A stretch of DNA of 64,000 nucleotides from Caulobacter segnis. Its GTDB lineage: Bacteria; Pseudomonadota; Alphaproteobacteria; Caulobacterales; Caulobacteraceae. Numbering within the stretch: position 1 is the first letter of the stretch; every line of letters begins with the position of its first letter. Below are positions 8,635-17,520 of this stretch, one piece after another. The stretch spans positions 1 through 64,000 of the forward strand of contig NZ_CP096040.1 in NCBI RefSeq assembly GCF_023935105.1. Reading direction: 5' to 3'. The translations under genes were made by a program, and so were the position numbers. The notes below the pieces were generated by a model. It was not told the DNA's origin. It searched no databases and worked only from the letters and a program-made list of their open reading frames with translations.

Positions 8635-9504
8635 ATGCGTGTTTTCGTTACCGGCGCGACGGGGTTCGTCGGCTCGGCCGTCGTTCAGGAGCTTAAGGCT
8701 CACGGTCACCAGGTGCTGGGCCTGTCGCGCTCCGAAACCGGCGTGGCTCAGCTCGAGGCGATCGGCGTCGCGGCCGTGCTCGGCACGCTCGACGACCACG
8801 ATGTCCTGACGCGAAGCGCGGCGGCCTGCGATGGCGTCATCCACACCGCCTTCAACCACGATTTCTCGAAGTTCGCCGAGAACGCCCAGCAGGACGGCAG
8901 GGCGATCGCCGTGCTGGGCGCGGCGCTGGAAGGCACGACCAAGCCGATCCTGGTGACCTCGGGCACGGCCATGTTGGCCGTCGGCCGGATGGCCACCGAG
9001 GAAGACCGACCCGGCGGACATTCGCCGCGGATCTCCGAACCCTCGGCCGACGCGCTGGTCGCCAAGGGGGTCCACGCCTCGGTGGTCCGTCTGGCGCCGA
9101 CCACCCACGGCGCGGGTGATCACGGCTTCGTGCCGATGTTGATCGGCCTGGCCCGCGAGAAGGGCGTCGCGGCCTATATCGGCGAGGGCGACAACAGATG
9201 GTCGGCCGTCCATCGCGGCGACGCCGCCCGGCTCTACCGCCTGGCCCTCGAACGCGGCGCCAAGGGCGAGCGCTATCACGCCGTGGCCGAGGAGGCCGTC
9301 CCGATGAAGACGATCGCCGCCGCGATCGGCAAGGGCCTGGGCCTGCCGGTCGAAAGCCGTCCGCCCGAGCACTTCGGCTGGTTCGCCATGTTCGCCGGCA
9401 TGGACGCGGCGACCTCGGCCGCCTGGACGCGCGAGACCCTGGGCTGGTCCCCGACCGGATCGAGCCTGGCCGAGGACCTGGAGAACGCGGGGTATTTCGG
9501 CTGA
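8635..9504 (+). CDS. SDR-family NAD(P)-dependent epimerase/oxidoreductase
   Basis: A 289-aa atypical extended SDR. The NAD(P)-binding glycine motif VTGATGFVGSAV is at residues 5-16. The usual YxxxK is not obvious; the region instead reads TSGTAMLAVGRM. The C-terminal part (WFAMFAGMDAATSAAWTRET) is typical of the YwnB/NmrA-like SDR_a5 type encoded beside transcription factors. The ATG at 8635 has a strong GGAGG 8 bp upstream. The divergent XRE/MmyB regulator is the likely controller. Substrate unknown. Confidence 0.9.
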   Translation: MRVFVTGATGFVGSAVVQELKAHGHQVLGLSRSETGVAQLEAIGVAAVLGTLDDHDVLTRSAAACDGVIHTAFNHDFSKFAENAQQDGRAIAVLGAALEGTTKPILVTSGTAMLAVGRMATEEDRPGGHSPRISEPSADALVAKGVHASVVRLAPTTHGAGDHGFVPMLIGLAREKGVAAYIGEGDNRWSAVHRGDAARLYRLALERGAKGERYHAVAEEAVPMKTIAAAIGKGLGLPVESRPPEHFGWFAMFAGMDAATSAAWTRETLGWSPTGSSLAEDLENAGYFG

Positions 9505-9524
9505 GGCAGAGGAGCCGCCCTCGT

Positions 9525-9598
9525 CCTTCGACAGGCTCAGGGTGAGGGCTACTTGAAGGACCGTTCAGTAGAAAACCTCACCCTGAGCCTGTCGAAGG
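9525..9598. repeat. REP-type inverted repeat, also a terminator for convergent genes
   Basis: Perfect 23-nt arms, beginning CCTTCGACAGGCTCAGGG at 9525-9547 and mirrored at 9576-9598, with a 28-nt loop. The CTTCGACAGGCTCAGGGTGA core is a repetitive extragenic palindrome widespread in alphaproteobacteria. It lies between two convergent genes and could stop transcription from both sides. Confidence 0.85.
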
Positions 9599-9614
9599 GC
9601 GGGGTTTTCGGTTC

Positions 9615-10421
9615 CTAGACCTTCAGGTCCGCCGTCACCGGCGCGTGGTCGCTGGGACGTTCCCATTCGCGGACGTCGTCGTGGACGCGCGAGGAAGCCT
9701 TGCCGTCCACCAGCGCCGCGTCGCGCAGGCCGGGGCTGGCCAGGATGTGATCCAGGCGCAGGCCACGGTTGGACTTGCGGAAATCGGCGGCGCGGTAGCT
9801 CCACCAGCTGAACAGCTTCTCGGGTTCGGGCGTCGCCAGGCGCGGCAGGTCGAGCAGGTCCATCGACTTGATCATCGCGTCGAAGGCCTCGAGCTCGGCC
9901 GGCGTGTGGCTGACGATCTTCAGCATCTGGCGGTGGCTCCAGACGTCGTTCTCGCCAGGCGCGATGTTCAGGTCGCCGGTGACGATCAGCGGCGCCTTGG
10001 GATCGCGTTTCTTCAGCGCGGTGGTCAGGGTCTCGTAGAAGTCCAGCTTGTGGTCGAACTTCGGATTGGCGGCACGGTCGGGCAGGTCGCCGCCGGCCGG
10101 AATGTAGAAGTTCTGGATCTCGACCCCAGCCACCTTGACCGCGACGCAGCGGGCGTGGCCTTCGCGGCAGTTCATCAGGGTCGGGACGTCCTCGATCGGC
10201 AGGCGCGAGGCGATGGCCACCCCGTGCCAGCCCTTCTGGCCGGCGATCTTCAGGTGCTTCAGGCCCATGGCCTCGAAGGCCTCGCGCGGGAACTCGCCAT
10301 CCTGGCACTTGATCTCCTGCATGCACAGGACGTCGGGGGCCTGCTCGTCGACGAAACGGGCGGCCTGTTCGGCGCGGAGGCGGACGGAATTGACATTCCA
10401 GGTGGCAATACGGAGGCGCAT
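9615..10421 (-). CDS. xthA: Exodeoxyribonuclease III (AP endonuclease)
   Basis: A 268-aa EEP-fold nuclease that cuts abasic sites and degrades from 3' ends in base-excision repair. Metal and catalytic motifs are WNVNSVR (residue 8), MQEIK with the Glu near 35, a GDLNIAP block near 150 and the C-terminal SDHAPV with the catalytic His. Length is typical. Upstream on the same strand lies the terminator-rich 10458-10543 segment, so expression may be insulated from, or attenuated by, that structure. Confidence 0.95.
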   Translation of the reverse strand: MRLRIATWNVNSVRLRAEQAARFVDEQAPDVLCMQEIKCQDGEFPREAFEAMGLKHLKIAGQKGWHGVAIASRLPIEDVPTLMNCREGHARCVAVKVAGVEIQNFYIPAGGDLPDRAANPKFDHKLDFYETLTTALKKRDPKAPLIVTGDLNIAPGENDVWSHRQMLKIVSHTPAELEAFDAMIKSMDLLDLPRLATPEPEKLFSWWSYRAADFRKSNRGLRLDHILASPGLRDAALVDGKASSRVHDDVREWERPSDHAPVTADLKV

Positions 10422-10457
10422 GCCAGCGCTCTAGCCTGGAAATCCCGGCTGGCAAAG

Positions 10458-10537
10458 AAAAACGCCCCCGGACACCGTGTGTCTCCCCGGCCGGCCAGCG
10501 GCCGGCCAAAAAAAAACGCCCCCGGACACCGTGTGTC
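10458..10537 (-). repeat. 26-nt direct repeat with three hairpins before xthA
   Basis: The 26-nt block starting AAAAACGCCCCCGGACACCG occurs at 10458-10483 and again at 10512-10537. Between the copies is a GGCCGGCC-AGC-GGCCGGCC hairpin (10489-10507). The upstream copy (minus-strand sense) has the complete terminator stem; the downstream copy keeps the GTGTCCGGGGG arm and T-tract but has lost most of the partner arm. A partial terminator duplication is the simplest reading. Confidence 0.8.
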
Positions 10538-10543
10538 CGGGGG
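10508..10543 (-). terminator. Strong rho-independent terminator, minus strand
   Basis: A perfect 11-bp stem CCCCCGGACAC / GTGTCCGGGGG (10533-10543 with 10519-10529) closes a 3-nt loop. Read on the minus strand it is followed by CG and nine T residues. No protein gene ends just before it: lolA stops 175 bp upstream, with a promoter in between. Confidence 0.85.
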
Positions 10544-10629
10544 ACGAAAGTCTAGTCTCTCATGCCGCCGCCGGGAGGGGATAGGATCCGGCACGGTTCG
10601 CGAAGAGCGGGTCGGTCGCTCATCGCCAT
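10508..10629 (-). ncRNA. Candidate small RNA of about 120 nt
   Basis: A minus-strand promoter (10636-10665) and a strong terminator (10508-10543) define a transcript of about 120 nt with no evident coding frame. It contains UAUCCCCUCCC, mostly in the loop of a GCCGG/CCGGC hairpin around 10567-10590, so an anti-Shine-Dalgarno C-rich stretch is exposed. The 9-mer AUCCCCUCC recurs in the two sRNA-like units at 48.2-48.5 kb. The alternative is a 5' leader of xthA (about 207 nt from start site to ATG) regulated by attenuation. I do not recognise it as a named RNA. Confidence 0.6.
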
Positions 10630-10635
10630 GCGTGT

Positions 10636-10665
10636 TAAATATGCCACTTCAAAACTTTAAGTCAA
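10636..10665 (-). promoter_or_regulatory. Promoter of the candidate sRNA
   Basis: On the minus strand, TTGACT (10665-10660), an 18-bp spacer, then TATTTA (10641-10636). The predicted start is an A at about 10629. This AT-rich island stands out in a 68% GC context. Confidence 0.6.
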
Positions 10666-10717
10666 CCCCGAAGTCGGTTGATTCTTGCATGTTGTGGTAA
10701 TGTCACATTTGGCCCGT

Positions 10718-11356
10718 CTAGGGCCGCCCCACCTTGCGGCGGGGATCGGTCAGCACGAACAGCTTCGGATCCAGGGCGCCGGTCTCGGCGAAATCCGCCA
10801 GGCGCACGCGGATCTGGCCGCCCTTGATGTCGGTGACGGTCCAGCCCATCAGCGCGATCGGGCCGTTGGAGAAATCCAGCGAGATCTTGCCCAGCGCCTG
10901 GCGTTTGGCGTCCTGGGCCACGATCGTGAAGCCATCGGCCAGCGGGCGAATCTCGGTGATGACCACGCCGCGATCCAGGCGGACCTCGCGGGCCAGCAGC
11001 AGGTTCAGCGGCGTCTTGCTGAGCGGATAGCTCTCGTAGGTCTTCAGCCGGCTGTCAAAGATGTTGACGTTGTTGCCGTTGCTGACCACCAGCAGGCCGG
11101 CGGGCGGATCATAGGCGAACCGCGCCTTGCCCGGGCGCTGCAGGTAGAAGGTCCCTTGCGTCTGGGTCCCGCGCGCGTCGGTCTGTACGAAGCGGCCCTT
11201 GGCCGACGACAGGCCCTGGATATAGGCGGTCGCCTTGTTAAGCAGCGCCTGCTGCTCGGCGGTCAGCTTGGCCGGGACCGGCGCGGTCTGGGCGAAGGCG
11301 GGAGAAGCGATCGCGGCGGCCAGGCCGGCCGCCAGAAGGAAACGGCGATTGGTCAT
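10718..11356 (-). CDS. lolA: Outer-membrane lipoprotein carrier protein LolA
   Basis: A 212-aa periplasmic chaperone that moves lipoproteins from LolCDE to the outer membrane. A signal peptide (FLLAAGLAAAIASPAFA, cleaved before QTAP) is followed by the LolA fold, with the core F-Q--GTFYLQRPGKARFAYDPP near residue 65. Gene order ftsK then lolA on the same strand is as recalled for other Caulobacter. A REP-type palindrome at 11511-11618 separates them. Confidence 0.92.
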   Translation of the reverse strand: MTNRRFLLAAGLAAAIASPAFAQTAPVPAKLTAEQQALLNKATAYIQGLSSAKGRFVQTDARGTQTQGTFYLQRPGKARFAYDPPAGLLVVSNGNNVNIFDSRLKTYESYPLSKTPLNLLLAREVRLDRGVVITEIRPLADGFTIVAQDAKRQALGKISLDFSNGPIALMGWTVTDIKGGQIRVRLADFAETGALDPKLFVLTDPRRKVGRP

Positions 11357-11510
11357 GCGAACTCCTTAAGCCCAACCGTGGCCCGCGCGAAGGCCGCCGC
11401 GAGGCCATTTTCCGGCGCTCCGATGAAGCGCCGTTCAGGTTGGGAGGTGGGGAACGCGCCCGCCAAGGTGAAGGTTGCCGGACCACCCCTGAGAGATTTG
11501 CGACAAAGCT

Positions 11511-11618
11511 TGTCATCCCGGCCGCAGCGAAGCGGAGAGCCGGGACCCAGGGGGCGACCGCATTGCGCATGGCCCCTGGGTCCCGGATCAACGCGCTACG
11601 CGCTTGTCCGGGATGACA
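11511..11618. repeat. REP-type palindrome between ftsK and lolA
   Basis: TGTCATCCCGG at 11511 mirrors CCGGGATGACA ending at 11618. Inner arms GGGACCCAGGGG and CCCCTGGGTCCC pair as well, with two small side hairpins (CCGCAGCGAAGCGG; GCGCGCTACGCGC-like). This is a common alphaproteobacterial extragenic palindrome. It ends 5 bp from the ftsK stop, so it may stabilise or terminate that mRNA. Confidence 0.8.
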
Positions 11619-11622
11619 GTTT

Positions 11623-14099
11623 TTAAAGCGGTGGCGGCGGCGGCGCCAGGATCTCGCGCTTGCCGGCGTGGTTGGCCGCGCCGACGACGCCTTCCTTCTC
11701 CATCCGCTCCATCAGCGAGGCGGCGCGGTTGTAGCCGATCTGCAGGCGGCGCTGGATGTAGCTGGTCGAAGCCTTGCGGTCGCGGGTGACCACGGCGACG
11801 GCGTGATCGTAGAGGTCGTTGGCCCCGCCCTCGCCCTGGAACGCGCCCTCGATGGCCTCTTCCTGTTCTTCGTCCCCGCCGGCGGTGACTTCTTCCAGGT
11901 ATTGCGGAATGCCTTGGTCGCGCAGGAACTTGGCGACCTGCTCGACCTCGCCGTCCGACACGAACGGGCCGTGCAGGCGGGTGATGCGACCGCCGCCGGC
12001 CATGTAGAGCATGTCGCCCTGGCCCAGCAGCTGCTCGGCGCCCTGCTCGCCCAGAATGGTGCGGGCGTCGATCTTGCTGGTGACCTGGAAGCTGATCCGG
12101 GTCGGGAAGTTGGCCTTGATGGTGCCGGTGATGACGTCGACCGACGGGCGCTGGGTGGCCATGATCAGGTGGATGCCGGCGGCGCGGGCCATCTGGGCCA
12201 GACGCTGCACGGCGCCTTCGATGTCCTTGCCCGCCACCATCATCAGGTCGGCGACCTCGTCGATGACCACGACCAGATAGGGCATGGCCTCGGGCCGGAT
12301 TTGCTCGGTCTCGTAAATCGGACGGCCGGCGTCGTCGAACCCGGTCTGGACGGTGCGCTCGAAGTGCTCGCCCTTCTCCAGCGCCTCGTTGGCCTTCTCG
12401 TTGTAGCCTGCGATGTTGCGCACGCCGATCTTGGACATCCGGCGATAGCGGTCCTCCATCTCGCGCACGGTCCATTTCAGGGCCACGACGGCCTTCTTGG
12501 GATCGGTGACGACGGGGGCCAGCAGGTGCGGGATGCCGTCATAGACCGACAGTTCCAGCATCTTGGGATCGACCATGATGAAGCGGCACTTCTCGGGCGG
12601 CAGCTTGTACAAGATCGACAGGATCATGGCGTTGACGCCGACCGACTTGCCCGAGCCGGTGGTGCCGGCGATCAGCAGGTGGGGCATCTTGGCCAGGTCG
12701 GCGATGTAGGGCTCGCCGCCGATGGTTTCGCCCAGGGCCATGGGCAGGATCTGGCTGGCCTTCTCGTAGTCAGCGCTGCTCAGCAGGTCGCGCAGATAGA
12801 CGGTCTCCCGGCGCTGGTTGGGCATTTCGATGCCGATGGCGTTGCGGCCCTGGGCCACGGCCACGCGGCACGAGATCACGCTCATCGAGCGGGCGATGTC
12901 GTCGGCGAGTGCGACGACGCGGGCGGTCTTCACGCCCGGGGCCGGCACCAGCTCGTACATGGTGACCACGGGGCCAGGGCGGATCTGGTCGATCTGGCCC
13001 TTGACCCCGAACTCGGCCAGCACGCTTTCCAGCAGGCGGGCGTTCTGGCGCAGGGCGCCGGCGTCGACTTCCGACGAGCGCGGCTTGGACTTGGCCAGCA
13101 TGGCCAGCTCGGGCAGCTGGAACCCGTCGCCGTCGTCGAAATCGAAGGCCTTCTGCTGTTCGCGCAGCTCGCGGCCAGACTCCTTGGGCGGGGCCTTGGG
13201 CTTGGCGATGGCCATCGGACGGGCGTCGAGCGTGTCCTCGAATTCGTCCTCGTCGCTATAGCCATCGTCGGCGGGCGGCGGGGTATAGGCGCGTTCCGGA
13301 GTCGCCACGGCGGCCGGCGCGGCGGCGACCACGTCGTCCTCGTCGTCGATCGGCGGCAGGCGGCGCTCGCGCTTGGGCGCGCTTTCCGGCTTTTCCTTCT
13401 TGGCGCGCGCGGGCTTGGCGGCCGCGACCGGCTCGGGCGCGACGCGGGCGCGAGGCTGCAGGGCGTTGTTGACGGCGTTTTGGATGGCGTCCGGGTTGAC
13501 GTCGCGCACCCCGATGGCGAAGCCCAGGGCGAAGATGGCGGCGACGGCGAACAGCAAGGCCGCGACGATCGTCGCGCCGGGGATGTGGGCGAACCGCAGG
13601 ATCCCGGCGACCATGTGCAGCAGGGAATCGCCCCAGAAGCCGCCCAGGCCCTTCTCCAGCTGCCAGATGGCTGGCGGCGGCGGGGCCGCCAGGGTCGCGG
13701 CCAGCGCCAGCAGGCCCAGCACGCCGACAATGGCGCGCAGGCGCAGGTCCTTGCGCTCGGCGTCCGGGTCGGCCTGGGCCGCGCGGGTGACGCCGAACAC
13801 CAGCATCAGCAAGGCGACTCCCCAGGCCGCCAGGCCGATCGACTGCATCAGGAGGTCGGCGACCGCCGCGCCCGGACCCCCAGGGCGTTGCGGGCCGGAT
13901 CGCCGGTGGCGGCGTTCAGGCTGGGATCGGTGGCGTTGTAGGTGGCGATGGCCAGCAGCAGGCCGGCGCCGACCACGGTGACGACGCCGCCCCGGAACCG
14001 GGCCGTCCAGGGCTGGACCCAGCCGTAACGGATCGCGTCCCACAGGAGCTCCGTCGTGGATCGCCGCGCGGCTCGCGCCATGAAAGTCTCCGAACTCAA
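11623..14099 (-). CDS. ftsK: DNA translocase FtsK, split by an apparent 1-nt frameshift
   Basis: FtsK pumps chromosome DNA through the division septum. The N-terminal membrane part ([15 protein letters not shown]..., TM1 [16 protein letters not shown]) is in one frame from 14099. TM2-4, the linker, the motor (Walker [29 protein letters not shown]) and the C-terminal gamma winged helix ([14 protein letters not shown]) are in another frame down to 11623. The frames join at the C-run 13877-13881: one more base there would read [12 protein letters not shown], as FtsK proteins do, for a total of about 825 aa. The C-terminal motor is essential in Caulobacter, so a sequence error is more likely than a null allele. 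See the finding. Confidence 0.9.
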
Positions 14100-14197
14100 C
14101 TTCGCATCCCGTGACCCGCCAAAACGGGTCGAACCGCGATGTTTTGCCCGAAGAGCGTTAAGAGGCGTTTACGACGTTCGTCAGGAAACGATTCAGA

Positions 14198-15046
14198 TTA
14201 GGCCGCGTCGAACGCGACCGGACCGCCCCAGAAGCTCTGGACCAGGCCGTTCTGCGGGCCCGGCGCGCCGGTGGTCAGGAAGACGCGGCTGCCGCCCGAT
14301 CCCGTCGCGTACTCCGGGTGCCGCTCCAGATAGAGCTCCAGCGCGTCGGCCGTGGCCTCGGGCTGCTGGATCAGCGGCGTGCCGGCCGGCAGGGCGGCGC
14401 GGAAGATGTCGGCGATGATCTCGTAGTGGGTGCAACCCAGCACAACGCGGTCGGGAAAGCGGCCGATGCGGGTCTTCAGCGCCTGGACGTGGCCCTCGAC
14501 CGCCTTGGCCAGCTCGACAGCGCTGGCGTCGCCCTCGATCAGCGGCACCAGTTCCGGGCAGGCTTCGGAGAACACCGCTAGGTCCTGCTTGCGCTTGTCG
14601 ATCTCGATCTCATAGACGCGCGAGCGCACGGTGGCCTGGGTGGCGAACACGCCCAGGATGTCCAGCTGCTGGACCTTCTCGCCGCGCCGCTCGGCCTCGT
14701 GCTCCCAGGGCAGGCCCGTGGCCTTCTCGATGGTCGGCACGATGATGCCCAGGATGTTGACCGGCCGGCCCAGGTCCTTGCGGTAGCCCGGCAGCCAGGT
14801 CTGCTGCAAGCGGCGCAGGGCGATCGCCGAGGCAGTGTTGCAGGCCAGGACCACCAGGCTGGCGCCCCGATCGAACAGCCGAACGCAGCCGGCCTTGGTC
14901 AGTTCGACGATCTCCTCGCCGGTGCGCACGCCATAGGGCGCGTTGGCCTGGTCGGCCAGGTAGGTGAAGTCCGCCTGCGGCAGACGTTGCACGAGGGCGC
15001 GGTGGACCGTCAGGCCGCCCACGCCGGAGTCGAAGACGCCGATCAT
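14198..15046 (-). CDS. murI: Glutamate racemase
   Basis: A 282-aa cofactor-independent enzyme supplying D-glutamate for peptidoglycan. The N-terminal IGVFDSGVGGLT carries the first acid. The catalytic cysteines are in VLACNTASAIA near residue 75 and VLGCTHYE near 200. I start it at the ATG at 15046, giving the family's usual MIGVFDSG; a TTG seven codons earlier (15067) is open but has no support. The C-terminus runs past the family core by about 25 residues. The next gene upstream (15191) is divergent. Confidence 0.93.
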   Translation of the reverse strand: MIGVFDSGVGGLTVHRALVQRLPQADFTYLADQANAPYGVRTGEEIVELTKAGCVRLFDRGASLVVLACNTASAIALRRLQQTWLPGYRKDLGRPVNILGIIVPTIEKATGLPWEHEAERRGEKVQQLDILGVFATQATVRSRVYEIEIDKRKQDLAVFSEACPELVPLIEGDASAVELAKAVEGHVQALKTRIGRFPDRVVLGCTHYEIIADIFRAALPAGTPLIQQPEATADALELYLERHPEYATGSGGSRVFLTTGAPGPQNGLVQSFWGGPVAFDAA

Positions 15047-15190
15047 GAGGCAAGCTGTAGCCGCCAAACCGGGCGCCGTCCACGCGCCAAGACCATGGTC
15101 GAACGCGTACGGGAAAGGTTACGGTCCTGTCATGTGACGGCCCCGAAGCCTTGCCCTAGGGTCGCGTCAAACTCTTACCGGAGACACTCC

Positions 15191-17317
15191 GTGCAACGTC
15201 GTACGTTCCTTGCCTCGGCCGCCGCCACCGGCGCCGTCGCCGCCCTCAACCCGAGTTTCGCCTTGGCCCAAGCCTCCAATCCCATGCTTCAGAAATGGAC
15301 CGGTCCCTATGGCGGCGTGCCGGCCTTCGACAAGGTCAAGGTCGCCGACTTCAAGCCGGCGCTCGAAGCGGCCATGGCCAAGAACCTGGCCGAGATCGAC
15401 GCCATCACCGGCGACAAGGCCGCGCCGAACTTCGAAAACACCATCGCAGCCCTGGAGGACGCCGGCCGGACGCTGAACGACGTCCAGACCTATTACGGCA
15501 TCTGGGGCTCGAACATGAGCAGCCCCGAGTTCCAGGTCGTCGAGGCCGAGATGGATCCCAAGCTCTCGGCCCACTATGACAAGGTCAACCAGAACGCGGC
15601 GCTCTTCGCCCGCATCGAGGCGGTCTACAATTCGCCGGATAAGGCCAAGCTGACGCCCGAGCAGCAGCGGGTGCTGTGGATCTACTACACCAACTTCGTG
15701 CGGTCGGGCGCCAAGCTGAACCCCGAAGCCAAGGCCCGGGTCGGCGCGATTAACACCGAGCTGGCCGGCCTCTACACCAAGTTCAGCCAGAACCTGCTGG
15801 CCGACGAGAACACCTGGATCGAGCTTTCCGACGCCGACCTCGCCGGCCTGCCCGAGGGCCTGAAGGCCGCCGCCGCCTCGAACGCCGCCGCGCGCAAGCT
15901 GCCGGGCAAGTTCGTGGTCGTGAACACCCGCTCCAGCGTCGACCCGTTCTTGACCGAGTCTCCGGTGCGGGGCGCTCGCGAGAAGGTCTGGCGCGCCTTC
16001 GTCAACCGCGGCGACAATGGCGGGGCGACCGACAACAACGCCATCATCAGCAAGATCCTAAAGCTGCGCGCCGAGCGGGCCAAGCTGCTGGGCTACCAGA
16101 CCCACGCCCACTGGCGCCTGGAAAACGCGATGGCCAAGGCGCCCGAGAACGCCATGGCCCTGATGGAAGCGGTCTGGCAGCCGGCCATCGCGCAAGTCGC
16201 CATCGACGTCGCCGACATGCAGGCGATCATCGACGCCGAAAAGGGCGGCTTCAAACTCGAGCCCTGGGACTATCGCTTCTATGCCGAGAAGGTCCGCAAG
16301 GCGAAGTACGACCTCGATATGAACGAGGTGAAGCCCTACCTGCAGCTGGACAAGCTGCGCGAAGGCATGTTCTGGGCCTCGGGCCAGCTGTACGGCTTCC
16401 AGTTCAAGAAGATCGACGGCCTGCCCGTCTATCACGAGGACATCACCGTCTATGAGGTGACCCGCGGCGGCAAGCACGTGGGCCTGTGGTATTTCGACCC
16501 CTACGCCCGCCCCGGCAAGCGTTCGGGCGCCTGGATGAACGCCTACCGCACCCAGGAGCGGTTCAAGGGCGAGATCACCACGATCGTCTCGAACAACTCC
16601 AACTTCATCAAGGGCAAGCCGGGCGAGCCCCTGCTGATCTCTTGGGACGACGCCACCACCCTGTTCCACGAGTTCGGCCACGCCATCCATGGCCTGAACG
16701 CCAACGCGACCTACCCGACCGTGTCGGGCACCAACGTGGCCCGGGACTATGTCGAGTTCCCCAGCCAGCTGAACGAGCACTGGCTGCCGACGCCCCAGGT
16801 GCTGAACCAGTTCGCTCTGCACTATCAGACGGGCAAGCCGATCCCGCAGCCCCTGGTCGACAAGATCGAGGCGGCCGGCAAGTTCGGCGAGGGCTTCGGC
16901 ACCACCGAATACCTGGCCAGCGCCCTGATCGACATGAAGCTGCACCTGGCCGGCGACGTCGACATCGACCCGGACAAGTTCGAACGCGAGGAGCTGGCCA
17001 AGCTGAACATGCCCAAGGAGATCGTCATGCGGCACCGCACGCCGCAGTTCGGTCACGTGTTCTCGGGCGACGGCTATTCGGCTGGCTACTACAGCTATCT
17101 GTGGGCCGACACCCTGACCGCCGACGCGGCCGAGGCCTTCGCGGAGGCCCCAGGCAAGTTCTACGACAAGGTCGTCGCCAAGCGCCTGTACGAGACCATC
17201 ATGTCCAAGGGCAACACGGTCGACCCCGTCGAGCAGTTCCGCGCCTTCCGCGGCCGCGACGTCAAGATCGGCGCCCTGATGCGCAAGCGCGGCTTCCCGG
17301 TCCCGGCCGGGGCTTAA
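15191..17317 (+). CDS. M3-family peptidyl-dipeptidase (Dcp-like), Tat-exported
   Basis: A 708-aa zinc metallopeptidase. The HExxH motif is in LFHEFGHAIHGL near residue 495, with the downstream Glu in EFPSQLNEHW. The frame is open to 14699, but GTG at 15191 has GGAGAC just upstream. It gives a twin-arginine signal (QRRTFLASAAATGAVAALNP) ending near AQA. Dcp enzymes release dipeptides from C-termini; a Tat signal puts this one in the periplasm. A composite repeat with a terminator follows. Confidence 0.92.
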   Translation: MQRRTFLASAAATGAVAALNPSFALAQASNPMLQKWTGPYGGVPAFDKVKVADFKPALEAAMAKNLAEIDAITGDKAAPNFENTIAALEDAGRTLNDVQTYYGIWGSNMSSPEFQVVEAEMDPKLSAHYDKVNQNAALFARIEAVYNSPDKAKLTPEQQRVLWIYYTNFVRSGAKLNPEAKARVGAINTELAGLYTKFSQNLLADENTWIELSDADLAGLPEGLKAAAASNAAARKLPGKFVVVNTRSSVDPFLTESPVRGAREKVWRAFVNRGDNGGATDNNAIISKILKLRAERAKLLGYQTHAHWRLENAMAKAPENAMALMEAVWQPAIAQVAIDVADMQAIIDAEKGGFKLEPWDYRFYAEKVRKAKYDLDMNEVKPYLQLDKLREGMFWASGQLYGFQFKKIDGLPVYHEDITVYEVTRGGKHVGLWYFDPYARPGKRSGAWMNAYRTQERFKGEITTIVSNNSNFIKGKPGEPLLISWDDATTLFHEFGHAIHGLNANATYPTVSGTNVARDYVEFPSQLNEHWLPTPQVLNQFALHYQTGKPIPQPLVDKIEAAGKFGEGFGTTEYLASALIDMKLHLAGDVDIDPDKFEREELAKLNMPKEIVMRHRTPQFGHVFSGDGYSAGYYSYLWADTLTADAAEAFAEAPGKFYDKVVAKRLYETIMSKGNTVDPVEQFRAFRGRDVKIGALMRKRGFPVPAGA

Positions 17318-17323
17318 CTCACA

Positions 17324-17491
17324 ACCCTCTCCCCTTGCGGGAGAGGGTGGCCCGCGAAGCGGGTCGGGTGAGGGGTTGAAGAAAGAGACCGCCGCGACTG
17401 GCCTCACCGCTGGTCGCGGCGGTTTTCGTTTGTGCGACCCCTCATCCGTCAGCCTGCGGCTGACACCTTCTCCCGCAAGGGGAGAAGGGTT
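17324..17491. repeat. Composite palindromic repeat, copy 1
   Basis: Order: CTCTCCCCTTGCGGGAGAGG hairpin, a GGCCCGCGAAGCGGGTC hairpin, GGGTGAGGGG, a terminator (17389-17426), then an inverted copy of the same set ending in TCTCCCGCAAGGGGAGA. Copy 2 with the same layout lies at 19112-19271. The two bracket the TraB/GumN and SRPBCC genes. Confidence 0.85.
17389..17426 (+). terminator. Rho-independent terminator after the M3 peptidase gene
   Basis: Arms CCGCCGCGAC (17389-17398) and GTCGCGGCGG (17413-17422), then TTTT. It is embedded in the composite repeat. Confidence 0.75.
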
Positions 17492-17520
17492 AGATGAGGT
17501 CAGGGGCTGAAGGAGTTTCG

